Part shown: piece after piece, positions 1 through 5,173 of the stretch
How the letters are laid out: each line of letters begins with the position of its first letter
Numbering within the stretch: the stretch's first letter is position 1
Assembly (NCBI GenBank): GCA_023389425.1
Contig: JAEWEK010000413.1
Coordinates: forward strand, 1-5,251
DNA length: 5,251 nt
Reading direction: 5' to 3'
From: Pseudomonadota bacterium
GTDB taxonomy: Bacteria; Pseudomonadota; Gammaproteobacteria; Burkholderiales; Burkholderiaceae_D
Made by a program: the position numbers and the translations under genes
The notes under the pieces: model-generated
The model's input: the letters and a program-made list of their open reading frames with translations, nothing else
Told to the model about the DNA's origin: nothing
Databases searched by the model: none

Positions 1-348
1 CACCTTCACGTAGCCGTCTTCCATCGCCACTTCGATGCCCAGGCCGACGAACTTGCCGGCCATGGTTTCCTGCATCTCGCGGAAGGCTTTCTTGTCGAGG
101 TAGACCGAGTGCGGGTCGAGCGCGGACACCATGCCGGAAATGGCATCCGACAGCAGCTTCCTGTCGTCCACCGGCTCGACGTAGTCGGTCTTGATGAGGC
201 CGTACACGTCGGCCAGCTGGCGCAGCTCGTCCAGCGGCAGCGGCGAACCCAGGTCTTTCTGCGCGTAGGCGGAAAACTGGAAAGTGGCGGCCACGCCGGC
301 CACCACGCCGAAGCCGATCAGGCCGAAGTTTTTCAATTTCTTACCCAT
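1..348 (-). CDS. ctpA: S41 family carboxyl-terminal processing protease, N-terminal part (cut by window edge)
   Basis: The first 116 codons of a CtpA/Prc-type serine protease are present; the rest lies beyond the left edge. The start is ATG at 348-346, with a purine-rich GAGGG ribosome site (357-361) eight bases upstream. The protein opens with MGKKLKNFG and a hydrophobic segment at about residues 8-29 ending in AYAQ, so it is a signal peptide or membrane anchor and the enzyme acts in the periplasm. Residues 40-100 match the helical S41 N-terminal region, including LDPHSVYLD (77-85) and a Phe-Arg-Glu-Met segment. GKFVGLGIEV (98-107) is the typical entry into the PDZ domain that recognises substrate C-termini. 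The catalytic Ser-Lys part is outside the window. In this family the protease trims C-termini and in some bacteria degrades peptidoglycan hydrolases, which fits its place downstream of envC. The family call is firm; the exact subtype is less so. Confidence 0.9.
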   Translation of the reverse strand, partial: MGKKLKNFGLIGFGVVAGVAATFQFSAYAQKDLGSPLPLDELRQLADVYGLIKTDYVEPVDDRKLLSDAISGMVSALDPHSVYLDKKAFREMQETMAGKFVGLGIEVAMEDGYVKV

Positions 349-372
349 CGTCTTTACCCTCTTTTACACCAC

Positions 373-396
373 GACCGGCCTGGCGCGGGCCGGGTC
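373..396 (-). other. Inverted repeat at the end of envC, before ctpA
   Basis: GACCGGCC (373-380) can pair with GGCC-G-GGTC (388-396), giving eight GC-rich pairs with one bulged base (392) and a 7-base loop. It overlaps the envC stop codon (397-395) on the minus strand. No T-run follows in the direction of transcription (the next bases read GTGGTGTAAAAG), so it is not a classic intrinsic terminator. It could be a weak pause or an mRNA-stabilising hairpin that sets the ratio of envC to ctpA. Chance is possible at this GC content. Confidence 0.35.
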
Positions 397-1792
397 AAAA
401 ATGAACCCAGGTTTGCGGGTCGAAGGGCTTGCCCTTGAACAGCATGGAGAAGAACAGGCCGGAATGCTCGATGCCGCCCGTATTGCCCGCGGTGGCGATC
501 GCTTCGCCCGCCTTCACCATATCACCTTCGTTCTTCAGCAGGGTCTGGTTATATCCATAGATCGACCAGTAGCCGCCGCCATGGTCGATGATAATCATAT
601 TCCCGTAACCGCGCAGCCAGATGGCTTTCACCACCCGGCCCGGCCCCGTGGCGCGCACTTCGGTGCCTTCCGGCGCCTTGATGAACATGCCCTGCCACAC
701 CGGACCACCCTCCGGCCGCTTGGAACCGAAGCGCGCTTCGATCTTGCCGTCGACCGGCACCGCCAGCTTGCCCTTCAGGCTGGCGAACTGGCCTTCCGGC
801 AGTGGCGGCAGGACCTTCGGCGGCGGCGCGGCCTTGTCCGGCGCTGGTTCTTCCACCACCTTGGGCGGCTCCGGTTCCGGCGGCGGCCTGGCGCCCGGCT
901 TGCCCTGCTGCGCCAGGCGCTCGCGCTCGGCCTTGGCGCGCGCGGCGGCGGCGGCCTTGGCTTCCGCCGCCGCCTTGGCACGGGCGGCCGCCAGCGCTTC
1001 CTGGCGCTTGCGTTCGGCGGCCGCGGCCACTTCCTGTTCGTGGATGATCCTGGTCAGCTGGTCGACCAGGCCGGCCAGGCGCTTGTCGTCCTGCTCCAGC
1101 TTGCTGGCCTGCTTGCGCTGGCTGGACAGCTTGGTCGACAGCGAGGCCAGCAGCGTCGCGCGGCGCCCCTTCTCCTGCTCCAGCCTGGCCTTGGCCTCGC
1201 GCTTGTCCTGCTCGATTTCTTCCAGCTCGTCCTTGGCTTCCTGCACCTTGTCGCGGTTGGCCTCGACCTGGGCCAGGTTGGCGCGCAGCGATTCGAGCAG
1301 CCTGGCGCGCGCCTTGGAGACATAGGCCATCATCTGCAGGTCGCGGTTGATGCGGTTCGGGTTGTCGCCCGACAGCAAAAGCTTGATGCGGTCCTCGTTG
1401 CCGGCCACGTAGTGCTGGCGCAGCAGCGCGGACAGCTGCTGCTTCTGGGTCTCGATGGTTTTCGCCAGCTTTTCCTGCTCGTCGGCAAGCGACTGCAGCT
1501 TGGCGTTGGTGTCCAGCTGCTCCTGCTTCAGCTCGTGCAGCGCGCGGTTGGCGTCCGAGATCGCGCTTTCCGATTCGGCCAGCGCGTCGCTGGCGTCATC
1601 CTTGGCGCTTTCGGTGCGGTCGATCTCTTTCTGCAGCGCCTGTTGCTGCTGCTGGATGCCGGCCCGGCGCGCCTCGGCCGCAGCCTTCTGTTTGGCGCGC
1701 TCGGTGACGCGGGCGTCGACGTTGCCGGCGCAGGCCAGCGCCAGCAGCGCACACAGGAGCGCGCTGCCGGACTTCGGGACGAGCGAACGCAA
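395..1792 (-). CDS. envC: EnvC-like murein hydrolase activator (coiled coil plus degenerate LytM/M23 domain)
   Basis: The protein has 465 residues, somewhat longer than E. coli EnvC (about 419). It has a signal sequence (hydrophobic 9-22) with a plausible signal peptidase I cut after V-D-A27. A long Gln/Glu/Lys/Ala-rich coiled coil covers about 30-255, broken near 127-160. An Ala-rich then Pro-rich linker covers about 256-335, and a LytM (peptidase M23) domain about 342-465. The zinc-binding residues of active M23 enzymes are all replaced: HxGxD reads W366-Q-G-M-F370, the YxH site reads I-Y-G-Y414, and HLHFE reads GLFFS (445-449). The domain is therefore predicted not to cut peptidoglycan. 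In E. coli, EnvC is recruited to the septum by FtsEX and switches on amidases AmiA and AmiB; the same role is inferred here. The start is TTG at 1792-1790, one base after the gpmA stop, with GGAAGG about nine bases upstream, so translation is probably coupled. An alternative reading as a generic M23 peptidase is less likely because of the missing ligands. Confidence 0.9.
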   Translation of the reverse strand: MRSLVPKSGSALLCALLALACAGNVDARVTERAKQKAAAEARRAGIQQQQQALQKEIDRTESAKDDASDALAESESAISDANRALHELKQEQLDTNAKLQSLADEQEKLAKTIETQKQQLSALLRQHYVAGNEDRIKLLLSGDNPNRINRDLQMMAYVSKARARLLESLRANLAQVEANRDKVQEAKDELEEIEQDKREAKARLEQEKGRRATLLASLSTKLSSQRKQASKLEQDDKRLAGLVDQLTRIIHEQEVAAAAERKRQEALAAARAKAAAEAKAAAAARAKAERERLAQQGKPGARPPPEPEPPKVVEEPAPDKAAPPPKVLPPLPEGQFASLKGKLAVPVDGKIEARFGSKRPEGGPVWQGMFIKAPEGTEVRATGPGRVVKAIWLRGYGNMIIIDHGGGYWSIYGYNQTLLKNEGDMVKAGEAIATAGNTGGIEHSGLFFSMLFKGKPFDPQTWVHF

Positions 1793-1810
1793 GTTACCTG
1801 GCCTTCCCTT
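1790..1810 (-). promoter_or_regulatory. envC ribosome binding site and TTG start, coupled to the gpmA stop
   Basis: Read on the minus strand, a GGGAAGG purine tract lies inside the last gpmA codons and is followed by the gpmA TAA (1796-1794), one base, and then TTG (1792-1790). No ATG or GTG in frame gives a complete signal peptide, which supports the TTG. The one-base gap suggests that ribosomes ending gpmA restart on envC. Confidence 0.6.
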
Positions 1811-2540
1811 GATTGGCCACGGCCGCCTGGGCGGCGGCGATCGCGTCCGGGTCGCCCAGGTAGTAGTGGCGGATCGGCTTGAGGTTTTCGTCCAGCTCGT
1901 ACACCAGCGGCTGGCCGTTGGGAATGTTGAGGCCGACGATGTCGCTGTCGCTGATGTTGTCCAGCATCTTGATGATGGCGCGCAGGCTGTTGCCGTGGGC
2001 CGAGATCAGGATCTTCTTGCCGGCGCGGATGGCCGGGGCCAGTTCCTCGTTCCAGCACGGCAGCACGCGCGCGACCGTGTCCTTCAGGCATTCGGTCAGC
2101 GGGATGGCGTCGTGCGGCAGGCCGGCGTAGCGCGGATCGTCGAAGGAGGTACGGGGATCGCCCGCTTCCAGCGCCGGCGGCGGCGTGTCGTAGCTGCGGC
2201 GCCAGACCAGCACCTGCTCATCGCCGAACCTGGCGGCGGTTTCGGCCTTGTCCAGGCCCTGCAGGGCGCCGTAGTGGCGCTCGTTCAGGCGCCAGTCGTT
2301 CTTCACCGGCAGCCACATCAGGTCCATCTCGTCCATCGCCAGCCACAGCGTGCGCACGGCGCGCTTGAGCACCGAGGTGTAGGCCAGGTCGAAGGTGAAG
2401 CCGGCGTCCTTGAGCACCTGGCCGGCCATGCGGGCCTCCATGCGGCCTTTCTCGGTCAGGTCGACATCGGTCCAGCCGGTGAAGCGGTTTTCCAGGTTCC
2501 AGGTGGATTCCCCATGGCGCATGAATACGATTTTGTACAT
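1794..2540 (-). CDS. gpmA: 2,3-bisphosphoglycerate-dependent phosphoglycerate mutase
   Basis: This enzyme interconverts 3-phosphoglycerate and 2-phosphoglycerate in cytoplasmic glycolysis and gluconeogenesis, through a phosphohistidine primed by 2,3-bisphosphoglycerate. The 248-residue protein is almost the usual length (E. coli GpmA is 250). The histidine phosphatase signature MRHGESTWN covers 7-15 with phospho-acceptor His9. [13 protein letters not shown] (86-98) supplies the acid/base Glu87, and [10 protein letters not shown] (180-189) the second catalytic His182. [12 protein letters not shown] (205-216) is typical of the cofactor-dependent type. The start is ATG at 2540-2538, giving [11 protein letters not shown] as in the family. 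A TTG 27 bases upstream stays open in frame, but it would add an atypical nine-residue extension. The Shine-Dalgarno signal is weak. It is the first gene of the leftward set, ahead of envC. In gammaproteobacteria the equivalent place beside envC holds the unrelated cofactor-independent mutase. Confidence 0.97.
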   Translation of the reverse strand: MYKIVFMRHGESTWNLENRFTGWTDVDLTEKGRMEARMAGQVLKDAGFTFDLAYTSVLKRAVRTLWLAMDEMDLMWLPVKNDWRLNERHYGALQGLDKAETAARFGDEQVLVWRRSYDTPPPALEAGDPRTSFDDPRYAGLPHDAIPLTECLKDTVARVLPCWNEELAPAIRAGKKILISAHGNSLRAIIKMLDNISDSDIVGLNIPNGQPLVYELDENLKPIRHYYLGDPDAIAAAQAAVANQGKAR

Positions 2541-2626
2541 AAGCTGTCGGAAAGAATAAGAGTGCAAAAAATCTGGGATCGTCTTCTATTTTATAATGCT
2601 CGGATTCACTTCTACCGGGACTGTAC
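2541..2626. promoter_or_regulatory. Divergent promoter region between gpmA and the rhodanese gene
   Basis: This is an 86-bp region, AT-rich compared with its surroundings, between the two divergent starts. On the plus strand it has a perfect -10 hexamer TATAAT (2592-2597), which puts transcription start near 2604 and leaves a leader of about 23 bases. The -35 at normal spacing (around 2569-2574, AAATCT) is poor, and there is no TGn extension. On the minus strand the same AT stretch offers TATAAA or TAAAAT (within about 2586-2595) as a -10 for gpmA, so the two promoters may overlap and compete. The plus-strand -10 is a direct observation; the minus-strand one is inference. Confidence 0.55.
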
Positions 2627-3028
2627 GTGAAATTTATCCTTGACCATATTTTTGTCGTTGCCATCGCCGTCATTTCGGGCCTGGGCCTGCTGTGGCCGGG
2701 CCTGCGTCCGGCCGGCAAGCGCGCCACCCCGCTGCAAGCCACCCAGATCCTGAACCGCGGCAAGGCCACGGTGCTGGACGTGCGCAGCGCCGACGAATTT
2801 GCCGCCGGGCATATGCGCGACGCCAAACACATTCCGCTGGCAGACTTGGGCGATCGTCTCGGCGAACTGGACAAGGCCAAGGGCCGTCCCCTCATCGTCG
2901 TGTGCCAGAAGGGCGCACGCTCGGACAAGGCAGCGCGCCAGCTGGCCGCCGCCGGTTTCGCGGAGGTCTGGAGCCTCGACGGCGGCCTCGCCGCCTGGCA
3001 AGCCGCCGGCCTGCCCGTGATCAAATAA
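2627..3028 (+). CDS. yibN: Membrane-anchored single-domain rhodanese (YibN-like)
   Basis: A 133-residue protein with an N-terminal membrane segment (about 6-25) followed by one rhodanese domain (about 34-131). The domain has the expected landmarks: LDVRSADEFAAGHM (50-63), the active-site loop C93-Q-K-G-A-R-S (93-99) whose cysteine would carry the persulfide, and the C-terminal LDGGLAAWQAAGLPV (117-131). Such proteins transfer sulfane sulfur, but the physiological acceptor of YibN-type proteins is not settled, so no substrate is given. The start is GTG at 2627, with GGGA (2617-2620) six bases upstream and the TATAAT promoter close by. No ATG upstream is in frame. It leads the rhodanese-grxC pair (24-bp gap), which suggests shared thiol chemistry. 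The gene name rests on matching order and architecture with E. coli yibN-grxC-secB-gpsA. Confidence 0.9.
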   Translation: MKFILDHIFVVAIAVISGLGLLWPGLRPAGKRATPLQATQILNRGKATVLDVRSADEFAAGHMRDAKHIPLADLGDRLGELDKAKGRPLIVVCQKGARSDKAARQLAAAGFAEVWSLDGGLAAWQAAGLPVIK

Positions 3029-3041
3029 CCCCAGGATTTGG

Positions 3042-3055
3042 AAGGAAAGCATATG
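3042..3055 (+). promoter_or_regulatory. grxC ribosome binding site, fixing the start at 3053
   Basis: AAGGA (3042-3046) lies six bases before ATG 3053-3055. This is the best Shine-Dalgarno of the window. It rules out the upstream in-frame TTG at 3038, which would put the binding site inside the coding region and add five residues not seen in the family. Confidence 0.8.
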
Positions 3056-3316
3056 TCTGCACACGTCGTTCTCTACCACACCGCCGCCTGTCCCTACTGC
3101 GTCCGCGCCGAGCGCCTGCTCGAAGCCAAGGGCGTGAAAGACATCGAACGCATCCGCGTCGACCTCGACCCGGACCAGCGCCAGATCATGATGCAGCGCA
3201 CGGGCCGCCGCACCGTGCCGCAGATCTACGTGGGCGAGACCCACGTCGGTGGTTTCGACGATCTGTATGCGCTCGATCAGGCAGGCCGCCTGGATCCCCT
3301 GTTAAATGGCGCTTGA
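3053..3316 (+). CDS. grxC: Glutaredoxin 3
   Basis: A dithiol glutaredoxin of 87 residues, the usual bacterial Grx3 size (E. coli 82). It reduces disulfides and mixed glutathione disulfides in the cytoplasm using glutathione. The redox motif is C13-P-Y-C16, preceded by the VVLYHTAA strand. The cis-proline is in TVP (54-56), and the glutathione-binding GG-FDDL segment is at 66-71, all in their normal places. Its role beside the rhodanese and upstream of secB is conserved in proteobacteria but the functional reason is unclear. One short gap (24 bp) from the rhodanese suggests a common transcript; 130 bp and a new promoter separate it from secB. Nothing is missing or odd. Confidence 0.96.
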   Translation: MSAHVVLYHTAACPYCVRAERLLEAKGVKDIERIRVDLDPDQRQIMMQRTGRRTVPQIYVGETHVGGFDDLYALDQAGRLDPLLNGA

Positions 3317-3366
3317 TCGTTGAACTGATTGCGCGACGAATCCAGCTACTGTTCGTAAATTGATTT

Positions 3367-3375
3367 TGCTACAAT
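3367..3375 (+). promoter_or_regulatory. Extended -10 promoter of secB
   Basis: TGC-TACAAT (3367-3375) is an extended -10 element (TGn plus a 5/6 match to TATAAT) in an AT-rich patch after grxC. The expected -35 position (about 3347-3352, TACTGT) is poor, as is common for extended -10 promoters. Transcription would start near 3382 and give a leader of about 65 bases. It lets secB and gpsA be expressed apart from the rhodanese and grxC. Confidence 0.5.
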
Positions 3376-3403
3376 TGCCGTCGCGTTTATCTAATGCACA
3401 CCT

Positions 3404-3422
3404 GAACGGCGCATCGCCGTTC
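3404..3422 (+). other. Perfect 8-bp hairpin in the secB leader
   Basis: GAACGGCG (3404-3411), loop CAT, CGCCGTTC (3415-3422): a perfect 8-bp stem between the proposed secB promoter and the secB start. The bases after it (TCCTTAATTT) are only partly T-rich, so it is a weak terminator candidate for grxC read-through. A second short stem AACG/CGTT (3433-3436 with 3441-3444) lies just before the ATG and covers the only purine stretch that could bind ribosomes. This could act as leader control or mRNA protection; function is not shown. Confidence 0.45.
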
Positions 3423-3446
3423 TCCTTAATTTAACGAAAGCGTTCC

Positions 3447-3908
3447 ATGGCTGACGAAAACCTGCAACCCGTATTTCAAATCCAGCGTGTCTACCTGAAG
3501 GACATGTCCCTGGAACAACCGAACTCGCCGTCGATCTTCCTCGAGCAGGAAGCCCCGACCATCGAGGTGTCGCTGGACGTTGGCGCTGAAAGCATCGCCG
3601 AAGGCATCTACGAATCGACCGTCACCATCACCGTGACCGCCAAGGTCAAGGACAAGGTCGCGTTCCTGGTCGAAGGCAAGCAGGCAGGCATCTTCGAAGC
3701 CCGCAACATCCCGGCTGACCAGATGGATCCGCTGCTGGGCATCGGCTGCCCGAACATCGTGTACCCGTACCTGCGTTCGAACATCGCCGACGTCATCACC
3801 CGTGCAGGCTTCCCGCCGGTACACCTGGCCGAGATCAACTTCGAAGCCTTCTACCAGCAGCGCCAGCAAGCCATGGCCGAAGCCGCGGCCGGCCAGACGC
3901 AGCAGTAA
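3447..3908 (+). CDS. secB: Protein-export chaperone SecB
   Basis: SecB is a cytoplasmic homotetramer that keeps preproteins unfolded and hands them to SecA at the SecYEG channel. The 153-residue product matches the family's length (E. coli 155). Landmarks are [19 protein letters not shown] (10-28), the beta-strand region with EVSLDV (40-45) and the alternating [14 protein letters not shown] strand (56-69), then [16 protein letters not shown] (98-113) and [16 protein letters not shown] (121-136). A Gln/Ala-rich tail covers 137-153; in E. coli the tail takes part in SecA binding. The start ATG 3447 gives the usual short N-terminus [10 protein letters not shown]. It has only a weak purine signal (GAAAG, 3436-3440), which lies in a small hairpin. 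Export substrates of SecB could include envelope proteins coded nearby, but that is only suggestion. Confidence 0.97.
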   Translation: MADENLQPVFQIQRVYLKDMSLEQPNSPSIFLEQEAPTIEVSLDVGAESIAEGIYESTVTITVTAKVKDKVAFLVEGKQAGIFEARNIPADQMDPLLGIGCPNIVYPYLRSNIADVITRAGFPPVHLAEINFEAFYQQRQQAMAEAAAGQTQQ

Positions 3909-3918
3909 TTCACCCAGC

Positions 3919-3948
3919 ATCCGGCGCAAGCTGTCCTTTGCGCCGGAT
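3919..3948 (+). terminator. Perfect 11-bp hairpin after secB, possible terminator or attenuator
   Basis: ATCCGGCGCAA (3919-3929) and TTGCGCCGGAT (3938-3948) form a perfect 11-bp stem with an 8-base loop, starting ten bases after the secB stop. The following bases are CGCTCCCGCC, not a T-run, so intrinsic termination would be inefficient. It may mark the 3' end of the secB message, protect it from exonucleases, or lower read-through into gpsA. No clear gpsA promoter is seen in the remaining 38 bases, so at least some read-through is likely. Confidence 0.5.
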
Positions 3949-3986
3949 CGCTCCCGCCATCCGGCTCCTTCTTTCGCCGGGTTCAC

Positions 3987-5015
3987 ATGCACGACACCAA
4001 ACGACACAAGATTACCGTCCTCGGCGCTGGCGCCTGGGGGACAGCCGTTGCCATCGCGCTCGCCGCACGCCATAACGTGCTGATGTGGGGCCGCAACGCC
4101 GACGCCATGGCCGCCACCGAGCGCGCGCGCGAGAATCTCGACTACCTGCCGGGCTATCCGCTGCCGCAAGGCCTGCGCGTCAGCGCCGATTTCGCGGCCG
4201 CCGTCGGCCATGTGCTGCACGGTAGCGAGGACGAGCCGGCGCTGCTGATCGCGGCCTGCCCGGTGGCCGGACTGCGCCCGCTGATGGAGCAGCTGAAGGC
4301 CTACCCGATCCCGAACGTGGTCTGGCTGTGCAAGGGCTTCGAATACGGCACCGGCCTGCTGCCGCACCAGGTGGTGCGCGAGGTACTGGGCGACACGGTG
4401 CCGGCGGCGGCGCTGTCCGGGCCCTCGTTCGCGCAGGAAGTGGCGCGCGGGCTGCCGTGCGCCTTGTCGGTGGCGTCCGATTCGGCGGCGCTGCGCGAAC
4501 GCGTGGTGGCGGCGGTGCACGGCGGCAGCATCCGCGTGTATGCCTGCGACGACGTGGTCGGTGTGGAAGTGGGCGGCGCGGTCAAGAATATTCTCGCGAT
4601 CGCCACCGGCGCGTCCGATGGGCTGGGGCTGGGCCTGAACGCGCGCGCGGCGCTGATCACGCGCGGCCTGGCCGAGATCACCCGGCTCGGCACCGCCCTG
4701 GGCGCCAAGCCGGCCACCTTCATGGGGCTGACCGGCATGGGCGACCTGATCCTGACCTGCACCGGCGACCTGTCGCGCAACCGGCGCGTGGGCCTGGCGC
4801 TGGCGCAGGGCAAGGCGCTCGATACCATCATCGCGGAGCTGGGGCATGTGGCCGAAGGCGTGCCGTGTGCGAAGGCGGTGCGCGAGCTGGCGGCCAGGCT
4901 GGGCGTGGACATGCCGATCACCAATGCGGTGGCCGGAGTGCTGTTCGATGGCGTCGATGCCAAGGCGATGGCGGCGCAGTTGATTGCGCGCGATCCGCGC
5001 AGCGAGCTGGCTTAA
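3987..5015 (+). CDS. gpsA: Glycerol-3-phosphate dehydrogenase [NAD(P)+]
   Basis: The enzyme reduces dihydroxyacetone phosphate to sn-glycerol 3-phosphate with NADPH or NADH, supplying the backbone for phospholipids. The 342-residue length is normal (E. coli 339). The nucleotide-binding loop [10 protein letters not shown] covers 11-20 at the N-terminus. [11 protein letters not shown] (113-123) has the conserved Lys116, followed by [15 protein letters not shown] (143-157). [16 protein letters not shown] (193-208) holds the catalytic Lys200. [13 protein letters not shown] (218-230) and [20 protein letters not shown] (247-266) complete the C-terminal helical domain, with substrate-binding Arg/Asn residues. 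The start is ATG 3987, giving a short polar leader MHDTKRH before the first strand; its Shine-Dalgarno is poor (GGG at 3979-3981). It follows secB by 78 bp, as in many proteobacteria. The next gene, cysE in E. coli, is not found here. The reading frame is intact. Confidence 0.97.
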   Translation: MHDTKRHKITVLGAGAWGTAVAIALAARHNVLMWGRNADAMAATERARENLDYLPGYPLPQGLRVSADFAAAVGHVLHGSEDEPALLIAACPVAGLRPLMEQLKAYPIPNVVWLCKGFEYGTGLLPHQVVREVLGDTVPAAALSGPSFAQEVARGLPCALSVASDSAALRERVVAAVHGGSIRVYACDDVVGVEVGGAVKNILAIATGASDGLGLGLNARAALITRGLAEITRLGTALGAKPATFMGLTGMGDLILTCTGDLSRNRRVGLALAQGKALDTIIAELGHVAEGVPCAKAVRELAARLGVDMPITNAVAGVLFDGVDAKAMAAQLIARDPRSELA

Positions 5016-5035
5016 CAGCTGACCCGGTTCTTGCA

Positions 5036-5066
5036 AAATGGGGTTCCCGCCTGCGCGGGAACGACG
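5036..5066 (+). repeat. REP-like palindromic repeat, copy 1 (pairs with 5118-5148)
   Basis: A 31-bp unit starting 21 bases after the gpsA stop. Its core GTTCCCGC (5043-5050), loop CTGC, GCGGGAAC (5055-5062) is a perfect 8-bp hairpin. It is repeated in reverse orientation at 5118-5148 with a single mismatch (position 5043, G here and A in the other copy). Sequences with a TTCCCGC...GCGGGAA core recur as intergenic repeats in many proteobacteria (the dRS3 repeats of Neisseria have a similar core), which is my basis for calling it REP-like. The downstream bases TAACTTTATT are moderately T-rich, so the hairpin may also terminate gpsA. Confidence 0.75.
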
Positions 5067-5117
5067 GTAACTTTATTGCCAGCGAAGCTACAACGCTAAC
5101 GTTTGCAAAAGAAAGAA

Positions 5118-5148
5118 CGTCGTTCCCGCGCAGGCGGGAATCCCATTT
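5118..5148 (-). repeat. REP-like palindromic repeat, copy 2, inverted
   Basis: The reverse complement of 5118-5148 matches 5036-5066 at 30 of 31 positions. It contains its own stem TTCCCGC (5123-5129), loop GCAG, GCGGGAA (5134-5140). With copy 1 it forms a head-to-head pair around a 51-bp AT-richer spacer (5067-5117), an arrangement like BIME/REPIN elements mobilised by RAYT transposases. No transposase is in the window. Translation of this stretch gives the familiar false peptide FPRRRES. Confidence 0.75.
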
Positions 5149-5173
5149 CCCATGCGCAGCCGCGCACTCGACC

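Noticed and set aside
920..1020. GC-rich near-repetitive run in the Ala-rich part of envC, looked at as a possible tandem repeat
   Set aside because: It reflects repeated Ala, Arg and Lys codons in the linker; there is no fixed repeat unit at DNA level.
1729..1792. Lipoprotein signal in EnvC (cysteine at residue 21 in LALAC)
   Set aside because: The residues before the cysteine (Ala-Leu-Ala) are not a good lipobox, and a better signal peptidase I site (V-D-A, 25-27) follows. A soluble periplasmic form also fits the family.
284..1882. Long plus-strand open frame (532 codons) opposite envC and the end of gpmA
   Set aside because: It is rich in Leu, Arg, Gly and Gln with no family landmarks. 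It is the complement of two well-supported genes, as expected in GC-rich coding DNA.
2541..2567. Upstream TTG start for gpmA adding nine residues
   Set aside because: The family starts directly at the strand leading to RHGE. The added residues have no counterpart and there is no ribosome site before the TTG.
2218..3244. Minus-strand open frames opposite the rhodanese and grxC genes
   Set aside because: They cross the divergent promoter region and two genes with intact active-site motifs. They show no domain of their own.
3426..5036. Long minus-strand open frame (536 codons) opposite secB and gpsA
   Set aside because: Arg/His/Gln/Ala-rich low-information product that spans two clear genes and their gap. 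It is an antisense shadow with no recognisable domain.
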